Of a stretch of DNA of 64,000 nt, positions 47,601-59,600 are shown piece after piece. Within the stretch, counting starts at the first letter, position 1. Each line of letters opens with the position of its first letter. The position numbers were made by a program, and so were the translations under genes. The notes below the pieces were generated by a model. It was not told where the DNA came from and searched no databases. It was given only the letters and a program-made list of their open reading frames with translations. Source of the DNA: Tenrec ecaudatus. Its lineage: Eukaryota > Chordata > Mammalia > Afrosoricida > Tenrecidae. The stretch covers positions 29,312,419 through 29,376,418 of the forward strand of contig NC_134547.1 of assembly GCF_050624435.1 (NCBI RefSeq). The letters are read 5' to 3'.

Positions 47601-50600
47601 ACCTGGGGGTCTCAGCTATCAATTAGAGAATCAAAGGACGATAGGTTCTCAAACGTTCCTGATTGCTTAAGGAGTCCAGGGGTTCTGTGGGCTCAGGACT
47701 GGACCGCTAATCCCACAGGGGGGGGGGCCCTCAACCCCACTGGCTGCTTTGCGGGAAAGAGATGAACAGGTCTACTCCTACAAAGATTCAGTCTCAGAAA
47801 CCCCCTCTAAGGTTGCTATGAGTCAGAACTGATTTGATGGCAGTGGATTTCTAGTTTATTTACAAATTTGTGCAAGCAAAATAAACATATTTTTGCTAAC
47901 TTTTTTCCTTCTTAAACACATACATACATGTTTATACATATGCCTACACAAACATCAAACACATGGTACACATGGTACACAGAAGGCGCCCTGGTGGCAT
48001 AGTGTTAAGGTGGGCTGCTAACTTCAAGGTCAGCCACTTGAACATCAAGATAAAGATGGGCTTTCTACTTCCTGTACAGAGTTAGTCTCAAAACTCACAG
48101 GAGCAGTTCTATCCTGTCTTTTAGATTCACTATGAATCGGCATTAACTCGGTGGCAGTGAGTTTGTTTTTGACAGTAAGCTGTGAAGCTGAGGGAGATGC
48201 TCTACTGAGCCCTGTGTCTTCTCATTTGTAGCACAGGTTGATAAGAAATGAGGTTACGGTGAGTAAATGCTGAGCCTCTCTGGTGGCATGAACACACTTG
48301 TACTGCTAGTTCTGCTAGTTCGAGTGTACAGAGCATACTGATCAATGAGGTCCTGGTAGCACGCAGCCGTGACGGTGCTGCCCCAGAGGGAAACATTCCC
48401 ATCCACGGAAAGTTAAAGTCTGGTTCCTGCAGGCCCTCTCCTCCTGCCATCACTGCCTGCAGCGAGCCTGCCTCCACCTCTGGGGCGTTTTTAACTTCAG
48501 CCATCTGTCATCCAACTTCCGAGCTTGGGGGCCGGGGGGCTGTCGGTACGTGTGGACGAGCTCACCTTACTCACTATTTCTGTTTCGGCCACAGAGCAGG
48601 TGAAGACCAAGGTCTTTTGGGCGTGACTTGGAATGAAATCTAGCGTCTGAAGTAAAGTGGAGGTTTTCTCACCTTCTAGACAAAGATGCACCACCTGAAG
48701 AGGAAAAGACAGATATGGAGTAACATGTTCACCTGTGCATGGATCAAGAGGCAGGTGTGTGAACAGAACAAGGGAATGCTGCATGGTTTAATCAGGAAGG
48801 TGTGCAGCAGGGTTGCAGCCTCTCACCACTTATTCAATCTGTAAGCTGAGCAAATCCTCAGAGAAGAACGTGGCATCAGGACTGGGGGAAGGCGTGTTCA
48901 CCACCTGAGGCGTGCAGATGACACAAGTCAGGCAGCTGGAAGGAAGAGGGATGTGAAAAGTAGGTGCTGATGAAGAGCACTGCTTGCAGCCTTCGGTGGG
49001 GATCGCAATGCAAGGTAAAGAGAACAAAACCCTCACAACTGGACCAAGAGGACCACCATGATCAATGAAGGAAAGGCCGGAGTTGTCAATGACTGAGTCT
49101 TGCTCGGACCCACAATCAATGATCCAAGAAGGCAGCAGTCCAGGCATCAAAAGATGCGTTGCATCGAGTCAATCTGCTGCACTGACCGCTAACAGGGTTG
49201 AACAGCGAGAATGGGACTCTGAGGACTAAGGTGGGCCGGACCCACGCCACGGTATTTTCAACCATCTTACATGCACGTGAAAGTTGGACACTGAAAGGGG
49301 AAGGCTGAAAAACTGATACATTTCAATGACAGTGCTGGCGAAGAATAAAGTACCAAGGGCTGCCAAGAAGCAATGAATCTGTCTTGGAAGATAAACAGCC
49401 AGAATGCTCCCCAGAAAACACAAGAACGGGGAGACTCAGTCTCAAGTACTTTGGGCATGTTATCAGGAGAGAGCAGTCCCTGGAAAGACATCATGCTTGG
49501 CAAGTCGAGGGGCAGCGAGAAAGAGGCAGACCCTTGACAAGGTGGACTGATACGGAGGGTGCAACAATAAGCTCAACGCTAACAATACAATAGGGAGGAT
49601 AACCCAGGACCAGGCAGTGTTTCAGTCTGTTGTACAGGGGGTGGCTATGAGTTGGAACCAACGTGACAGCACCTAACAGCTGCAACAAGAACAACGCGAA
49701 TGATAGTCAAAACCCCAAATGCAACGGCAGTCTCCACATGAATTACGCCTCCATGGAAAGCCCTTGGGCCATCCTATTGACCAGGGAGAGGAACAGCCTC
49801 ACCCACAGACTGCATTGGAAGGTGGATTACGAAAGATAGAGTGAGGTGAACATTCAACATGATCATTGGATTTCCTTTTTGGCCCATCTTCAATCTGTCC
49901 TAGCCTCTATTATCTTCTGCTTTTTTGGGATTAAGGCTTTTCTATGTTTTATTTTGTTCTCATTGTTAGTTTTTTTTGTAAGAAGTCCAGAATAGGCAAT
50001 CCACCTAGACAGTAACTAGATCAATAGTTCTTCCGTTTCTGGAACCGGAAGGTGGTGTTAGGAGTTAATGGGGAGCTAACAAGAATGAAGAACATGTTCT
50101 AAATGGATTGTGGTGACAGCTCGTTACAATATGTTTAAACCACTGAATTGTGTGATAAATGAATTTCCTGTCAATAAAATGTTTGGGTATTTTTTTAAAG
50201 CCATGAAATACAGGCTTCTTGGCCTGTGTTCACCTGTTCTCTATACCCCCGAAGAATATGCACACACACGGACACATTACCTGCTGGACCCGGCCGTAGA
50301 GGGCAGCCTCTTCCATGGCCGTGAGCACGATGTAGGGGTCGCACATGAATTCCTTGATTAGATACTCTATGTGTTTGTTCCAGTGAACTCCAACCGCAAC
50401 AATCTGATGGGGTGCCGACTCCATTTCTTCATCCTCTATGATTTTTTTAAAGTTATTCAATATAGTGAGCATCTAAAAAAATAAGTAAAATGTGTTTTGT
50501 TTTTAGTTTGGAAAGGAACAGGAATTCAGTTTAACAGAACATAAAATGTAAGACATTGCAGGTTTTCTATTCAAAGTACAGACGGTCTTTCAAATTTGAA

Positions 50601-53600
50601 GGAACTGAAAAAAAATTTGTAATGTTAAATTTAAAGTCATTTTATCCTAAAACACCACAAAAGGCAAAATTAAAGCACCAACAGCAGACTCTAGGTCACT
50701 CTGGACAGAGTAACTACACGGACAGCAGACTCTAGGTCACTCTGGATAGAGTAACTACACCGACAGCAGACTCTAGGTCTCTCTGGATAGAGTAACTACA
50801 CGGACAGCAGACTCTAGGTCTCTCTGGATAGAGTAACTACACGGACAGCAGACTCTAGGTCACTCTGGATAGAGTAACTACACCGACAGCAGACTCTAGG
50901 TCTCTCTGGATAGAGTAACTACACGGACAGCAGACTCTAGGTCTCTCTGGACAGAGTAACTACACGGACAGCAGACTCTAGGTCTCTCTGGATAGAGTAA
51001 CTACACGGACAGCAGACTCTAGGTCTCTCTGGATGGAAGAGCTACACGGACAGCGACTACTTGGGTTCTAGTTCACACGTATACGGGCTTAAGACAAAAT
51101 ACATTTAAACATGTCTAAGATCAGGGGGTGGCTGAGATACATTTTTCATGCCCACACTCGTGTCAGTCTGTTTAGGGTGCTTTCAAAAAAGCTCCAACCA
51201 AGATAGAGGTTCCCGGGGGATGAGAAGTGTGCCTTCAGTTCACAAGGAGAGGTCGGCTCAGAGGACTGTGGCGCCTGCTCTGTTGGATTCCCAAAGGGCC
51301 ATCTTGACAGATTTCTTGAGTTACACAGGACAACCAGAGGGGCTTAGTATGATGAAGACTTTAGAACATGGATGAAAATAAATAAATAAAAAGAACACGG
51401 ATGAGGAAAAGGCCATGGAAGTTATGCTAAGAATTTCTGTCACAATGTATGTGCGTAGGCTCCAAGAGTAACAAGGGATGTCCTAAGAGAATTTTGCTAA
51501 ATTTTGCCCTGTAGCTGTGCCCTTGTTCCTTTAGACTTCTTTCTGTTCCCCAAACTCAAAGAGCACTGAGAGGAACGATGGGAGTCCCTCGAGATTGCCC
51601 AGACTGTGCTGTAACTTGGTTTTTTTTGAGCACTTTACTGGCACATACTTAAGTGTGCAATCATCACCACAATCCATTTCTGAACATTTAAAAAATCATT
51701 TTATTGGGGGCTCTTACCACCATCCATCTGTCCATCTATGTCTTACACCGACCATTATCTCCCTTCACCCATGTTTGTTGTTTGTCCCCCCGGGGGTTAT
51801 ATGTAGATCATTGTAATCAGTTCCCCCTTTCTCCCTCCACCTTTCCTTTACCCTCCTGGTATCTGTATTCTCATTATTGGTCCTGAGGGATTTATCTGTC
51901 CTGGATTTCCTGTGTTGCCAGCTCTAATCTGTACCAGTGTACATCCTCCAGTCTACTTGGATTCGTAAGATAGAACTGGGCTCATGAAAGTGGGGGTAGG
52001 AAGCATTAAAGAGCTAGAGGAGAGTTGTATGTTTCATCGGAGCTATACTGCACCCTGACTGGTTCGTCTCTTCCTTCTGACCCTTCTGTGAGGTGGATGT
52101 CCAATTGTCTACAGATGGGCTTTGAGTTTCCACTCATTCCCCCTCATTCACATCAATATGATTTTTTGTTCTGGGTCTTTGATGCCTGATAGCTGATCCC
52201 ATCAACACCTCATGATCACACAAGCTGGTGTACTTCTTCAATATGGGCTTTGTTGCGTCTCAGCTGCATGGCCACTTGTTTATCTTCAAGCCTTTAAGGC
52301 CCCAGATGCTATATATTTTGATAGCTGGGCACCGTCAGTTTTCTTCACCACATTTGCTTATGTACCTATTTTGTCTTCAGTGTTCCTGTTGGGAAGGTGA
52401 GCATCAGAATGCCAGGTTATTAGAACAGTGTTCTTGTGTTGAGGGAGTACTTGAGTAGAGGCCCAATGTCCGTCTGCTACTTTAATACTTAGCATGTAAA
52501 TACATGTACATAGATCTATTTCCCTATTGTTATATGTTTACATATGTACATGACTGTACTTAGACCTCTGTAAATGTCCTTTGCCTATTTCTTTCCTTTT
52601 ACTATCCTCTTGTCCCCCTATCATGTTCAACCTTCAGTCAGCTTTCATTAATTTCTCTTCACTACACTGCCCTTGATCAAGGCCCACCAGGCATCCTATG
52701 CCTCGCTCACCATCGATTTTAGATCACTTGTTCTCTTGTCCCTGGGTTTGTTGGCATCCCCCTTGGCTTCCCCAGCCTCCTCCTCTCCTGTGTTTCCCTA
52801 GAACCTTGGGTCCCGTTGTTTATCCCTCTGGATTGTTCATCCTGCCTATCTTATCTAGAAAGACACGCAAAAGTATTAATACAGAAACAAACAAAACAAC
52901 AGCAAAAAAAAGAAAAGTCTATTAATAGTTCCAGGTCTGTTTGCTGACCTTTATGAGTGTTTTCCAGTTGAGTCTGATGGGGTGCCACATCCTGCCCCAA
53001 AGTCTATTTTTGGGATTCCTTAGGGACTTCATTGCTTTGCTCCCTTTGCTGCTCTGTTGCACTCCTTAAGTGTTTCGCCCTGCTGTGGTGGGGTGAGATC
53101 GGGCACAATTCCCACTGTTGTCTCCAGTGTTGTCCCCCGTAGTGGTATGGGTCAGTGAGGGATGTTGTGTCTTGTGGTGGGGCTGGCCCTGGTCCTCTCT
53201 GTGCATTAGCTGCTCCCAGCAGGAATACCATCCTTGGGCTTGGTGGGTGGGCCAGTGTGTGCTCCACTCTCTCTCCTTCCCTGTTAGTGTACTCCTGTGT
53301 GTTCGGATCAGACTCACTCCGCCTCTCCCCGAGCCAAAGCTTCAGTGCTGAACATTTTCTTTTTGTAATCAATGCTGTCAGTTCCTCCTCACCCTCCCTT
53401 GCTGTGCCCCTAGGGAACTATTAAGCCAGTCACCATCTCTCAGATTTACCTATCCTGAATTTCATTAACAGAAAACCATATAACACACAAACAGGAAACA
53501 ACAAGAACTGTCAACAAAATCTGTCAACAATAAGATAAAAAGCAAATAAAATACTGAAAACTGAAACAACTTTAAAATTGGTCAAAAGAGAGGTCAAATC

Positions 53601-56600
53601 CCCTTACAGAAGGGTCTCGGGGAGGAGATGAGCCAGTCAGGGTGCGATGTAGCAATGATGAAACATACAACTTTCCTTTAGTTCCTAAATGCTTCCTCCA
53701 CTGCCACTATCACACTCCCAATTCTACCTTACAATTCTGGCTAGACCAGAGGATGTACACTGGTACAGATGGGAGCTGGAAACACAGTGAATCCAGGGCA
53801 AATGATCCCTTCAGGACCAGTGGTGTGAGTGGCGATACTGGGAGGGTGGAGGGAGGGTTGGAAGGGGCGAACTGATTAAAAAGATCTACGTATGACCTCC
53901 TCTCTGGGGGACGGAAGGCAGAGGAGTGGGTGAAGGAAGATGTTGGACAGTGAAAGATATGACAAAGATAATAATTTGTAAATTTTCAATGGTTCATGAG
54001 GGAGGGGGAAGTGGGGAGGGAGGGGAACAAATGAGGAGCTGCCAGGGGCTTAAGTGGAGAGCAAATGTTTTGAGAATGATGAGGCCAATGAATGAACAAA
54101 TATGCTTTGCACAATTGATGTATGTATGGATTGTGATAAGAGTTGTATGAGCCCCTAATAAAACGATTAAAAAAAAAGGGGAGGTCAAATGATAAGGTAT
54201 TACATTTTAACCCGGCTACACCTTCCAGAGTCCACGTTACAGTGCTGTGTGACAGCAAGGCTATAGCTGGACTATGTTCAGTGGGGACCCACCAGACTTA
54301 ACCCATGTGGGGACTTCAGGCTTCCACTCTCTTCCAGTCTTCTGCAAACTGGGTGTTCACCATTTAAGCTGATATCATTCTCTCCTTCAGATTTAGATTT
54401 TATTATTTACAATCTGGGATCACACCAGCTGTGCTTCTTCTGTGTGGACTTACTTAAGATGCCTCACGGCCTCACTCATGTTTGAAGACACATCTTTAAG
54501 ATCCCAGACACTATCCTTTCTGATAGCAGGGCACCATCTGATTTCCTCACACTTTGCTACAGTAGCCTTATTGTCCGTGATCTCTTCATGAGGGCTAGTG
54601 TCAGCGAGGGCCATGTCCTAGGAACTAATTGTTCGTAGACCAGGGCTAGAATTAGCACAAGCCCTAACTCCACGAACCTATCTATGGTTTGTACATGTCT
54701 CCGGTTCACTTTTCCGTGGAATAAATCAAAGAATGCAGAATTCTTCCGAGAAGGGTTGTTAGGTGCTGTCAAACTGGCTCTGGCTCACAGGGAGCCTATG
54801 CACAATAGAAGGGCGCATCACCTGGTCCTGCCCCGCCTCACAGCTGTTAGGTCTGAGTCCACTGCCACAGCCACCATGTCAATCCACCTCTGTGAGGGCT
54901 TTCCTCTATTTCACCAAGCACGCTGTCCTTCTCCAGGGACTGGTCTCTCCTGACAACACGTCCAAAGGACATGAACCTCAGAGAAGAGTTGGAGAAAAGG
55001 AAATACTGCCCTCTGAAGTGTACAGACCAGAAAGAGGGCAAGTTGAGAAACAAGTAACTTCACAGTTTACTTTTACTTACTAATCATTTCCATGATTTTC
55101 ATAGTAATATTTTACTTACCTTTGTACAATATTAGTACTCATATACAAAATCTTTTTAACAATTGTTTAGAAAAAGATGATGTACCAACAAAAATGGGAA
55201 AAGACGATAAACAAGTAACTTTTAGAAGAATGGGTACAAATGACCAATATAAATTAATGTCCAGCTTAAGTCATTAGGGACAAAGGAGGTTAAAGAGGTG
55301 TACTGTTTTCAAGAAGGCAAGTGCATGCATGAAAACAGGGACTATAGATGGCAGTGTCCCAGAGTGGGAAACGAGCACTGAGGGAAATAAGACCGGGACT
55401 TATGCCCTGGCTGGTACGGAGGGAATCTGGAAGACTAGTGTTCCATGGCAGGAAGACCGCCACTCCGGTAGTTGGAGATACATTCCGAGTACCTTTTCCT
55501 GCGGCAGTCTATCATTTCTACAGTCTCCCCTAAAAGCTGTGCTGCCTTAAAGTTAGCACATAGTTGATTCTATCTCCCTACAGAAGCAGACGCTATTGGC
55601 TCTATTTCTTCCTGCTGCGGCATCTAATCCCTCTCATACCTTCCTCCAATAGCGGATGGGCATGGGGGACTTTTATCCCCTGTGCCTGGATTCAAAATAC
55701 CGTATATACTCATGTAAAAATGTGCTGAAAAACTGGGGTTTGGGTTGTACATGGGTCAGTGGTACCCCAGCAAGGTGTAAAATCTCGCTGGTTCCCCACC
55801 TCCCCGAGGTAACGGGATGAGTGCCCGTTATCTCGCGGGTGATTGCCTTTTCTCCACTGTTCATTCTAAGCCCCGCTGACACTGTAGGGTTTTGAATGTT
55901 TGTTTACTCACATCTAACCAGTCAGAGCCATCCTATGACGTGGACGGCTCCAATTCACAGAAGCACCTGTAGTGATTCGCTTACACCGGCAGCTGAACTG
56001 GTAAGGATGTGTCTGTGACTGCGCTCCGTCTCTCCCCTCTGGTCTGTGTTAATTCATATCCTGCATCTCCCGCCCACATGGACTCCCCCCTCCCCCTCCG
56101 GCTAGCTCGTTGTGTGTGTGTGTTGGTGGGGGGCATTACCATGAAAGTTCTTTTTCAGTCTTGTTTTTTTTATCGTATTAGAAATGGATACTCTTGAACC
56201 AAACAAAAACGACGGTCATATGAGGCTGGTTTCAAAATGAAGGTTGTGTCAAGAGCAGAAGAGAGCAATAAGAGTATTGCAAGTAGGGAATTCTGTGTTG
56301 ATGAAAAGCAAGTGAGGGAGTGGCGGAAAATGAAGGCTGACTTGGAAGATTCCAAAAGCTAAAAAAGCTCGTCCTGGTTTAAGATCTTTTTATGGGACTC
56401 TAGAGAGTGAATTGCATAAATGGGTTATGGAGTGTCATCAAAATGGTTACTGCATAACACGCATGGGAATCCACATACATGCTCTACAAATGGCTAAGGA
56501 TGACAAATATAAAGCACCAGGCATTGAAAAATTCACTGCGTCAGCAGGATGGTGTACCCGCTTCATGAACAGGTTTGGCCTACTATGTTTGAGACAAAGA

Positions 56601-59600
56601 ACAAAGATTCCCAGAAATTGCCACAAGATCTTGAAGAAAAAATTACGGTATGTCATTCCAGTCATTTACTATAAAACAAAGAAGGATTTATAATTATGAC
56701 CTGGCAGATATTGGGAATATGGATGAAACTGCCATGACTTTTGATCTTCCAAGCAAAAGAACTGTGGCAAGTTTAGGAGAAAAAAACATTTTTCTCAAAA
56801 CCACAGGAAATGAAAAAAATCACTTTACAGTTATTCTATCATGTTTGGCTAATGGAACAAAGCTGCCTGCTGTCATTATTTTTAAAAGAAAGACCTTGTC
56901 TAAAAAGATCAATTTCCCACCAAGAATTACTGTGCGTGCACATGTTAAAGGCTGGATGGATGAAGACGGAGCAAAAAAAATGGATGGAAGAAATTCGGAA
57001 CCAACGACCAGGAGCAGCCTTAAAGAAAAAGCCATGGTTACTTGTTTGGGATATGTTCAGAGCCCACCTATTGGATGACATAAAAAAATTGGCAAAATCT
57101 AGTAAAGTTACTTTAGCCATTATTCCAGGTGGGCTTACATCTGTACTGCAGCTTTTGGATGGATCTTTGAATAAACCTTTTAAAGACCATGCGCGAAGGA
57201 TGTGGCATGAATGGATGTCATCTGGTCAAGCCTGACTAACAAAAGGAGGAAATCTCATGAAGCCTGACATAGAGTTAATAGCAAAGTGGATTCGTGATGC
57301 ATGCAGACATTCCAGAAGACATGGTGCGACGTGCCTTCCAGAAATGCAGTATTAGTAATGCTATGGATGGCAGTGAAGACTGCGCTTTGTACGAAAATGA
57401 CAGCAGTGATGGTGATGACGGCGATCTCAGTTGAGGACAGCGTCTGTGATGACCTCACACCAGCTGAAGCTCTGCATTGGGATACGGATGATGATGAGGA
57501 ATTCAGTTTTGAAGGATTTTAACTCTTTACATTTTAGCTTGGTTGCTGATTGAGCTCAAGAATAGTACTCTTAAGGTACCATTGTTGATACCTCATTGTT
57601 TTTGTTGAACCTATTTTCCACTTACTGTGGTTTACTAATGTTAAATGACTTGTCCTTTTATTTGTTTTTTATTTAAAATAAGTATTTAAATAAATTACCC
57701 CACTGATGTCTCAATTTTTAGTAATTTTATTTTCATTTGTTTTGATTATTGAAACTCACCAATAGCTTCTGCATTTTCCACCCTAGGCTTATACATGGGT
57801 CAATCAGTTTTTCTGGTTTCCCAGGTAATAATTAGGTGCCTCAGCTTATACTCAGGTTAGCTTATATTCGAGTACATACAGTACTTGCCTTAAGCCTGAG
57901 TTTTGGCTTGGCTATATTAATTTGGTCATTAAATTTGCCTTGACAGCTTTCAATGTATAGAAAATAACGTGTAGCCACTGTAGCACTTTTTTTATACATA
58001 AAACAAAAGGGGGAATTGTGGGAAATAGAAAGATTTCTCCCAAGTTGTCTCCCCAAATAGGTCCCAAACTTAGCTGCTTGCTATACGTGACAAATGACTA
58101 TACACTTGGAGGTCAACATAAGTAGGTCAGAGATTATTCTCCCTAAAGGTTATCAGCCCTCCAGAACAAGCAAGCACCACTGTTTATCCCACAATAGGTA
58201 GGGCCCACTCCAGTCTCATAAGGATAGATTGTTTCTCTGAAGGTGAGCCCAGGGAGGTCAAGCCCACTTGGTCAAGCCCGCAAGGTTAGGCCCCATCATG
58301 AATCTAGGGTGTGTCCTTCTTGTCACACCTAGTTCCACACCTTTTTAACATGTGTACACAACCTAGCTCATCCCCTTCCTGGTATGCTTATGCCCATGGT
58401 GTATATCCCCCTCCTATTGCTTGTATTACCTTTTGTACGGCCCCTTCCAATGACATATGCAGTTACCTGTAATCACGCCCTCTAAGTAGATATAAGCCTT
58501 GGTCAGCAATAAAGCTGGGTGCCACTCTCGGGCTCTCTCCGGCCCACCTTGCCTCGCTCTCCTGCCCATGCTAAGCATAGATCTGGCTAGTAAGATCATG
58601 GCCATCAGGTGAGCATGCTACCATGAAATGTCTGACTTCTTTATTTTACTTTCTCTCCTATCTCTGTTATTCTCTATGACTTTATTACCGTAAAATTGCG
58701 CCTAACAAACCCATGTTTAGTCGGGCGGGGGGGGGGGTGCTAGCCTTCCCCCACATACCAGAGTCCTAGTTTTGTACATAAGAACCTGAACCCTTGTAGA
58801 AATGAAAGCAGTCTGTCCAAGCTCACACTGTCACAATAAGTAAGGAAGTCTGGACTGGACACAGAGTCATCCTGAGTCCCAAATGACTGCTCTTGGTCAC
58901 CAAGGATCATACTTCCCCAAAATGCCACTATTCCCTTCCTAAGAGTTTATCCTAAAAATAAACTGTGCAAAAAACATGTATGTTGCCTCTATGCAAACTA
59001 TCCAAAATAGGAGATTCCAAGATAAATGGTGTCATGCAGTACTCCATAGCCAACAAACAGAGCACTGTGACGACTGATATCGCTGTTAACTGGAAATACA
59101 AGCTACAAAGTAGTGCGTAAACACGATCTTGAAAAGAATGAAGGTGACACATGTACAAACATGCCTGATTCAATCGTTGTAGGGATTGTGAAAGAGTTCT
59201 ATGAACCTCTAATAAATGATTTTAAGATCTTAATCTTATTAATTATATATGTGTAACTAATAGAATTTTTAAAAAGAAAAAAGGCACCAACAGTAAGGAT
59301 AGTAGCATTGCCTCTATCTATGTATAATTATTGATTTTGATTTAAAATGGTTTTCTATTTCTCCAATTTTCTAAAATAAAAATTGCTTTCTTAATCAGAA
59401 AACCTTTGGCCAAAATATTTTTACAAAACTCCCCTGGAAAGAATTCAGGAGGAAAGACTTTAACACTGGAAAGGAGATTTCAGACAGGTCTTTTCTCTTC
59501 TTAATGACAGGTTAAAGGGCAAGTTCTTTTTTATCCAGCTTTTTCCTCAACAACCTCCCCCCAATATATTTGCCAATTTCCCCCCCTAGTCTATGGGTTT

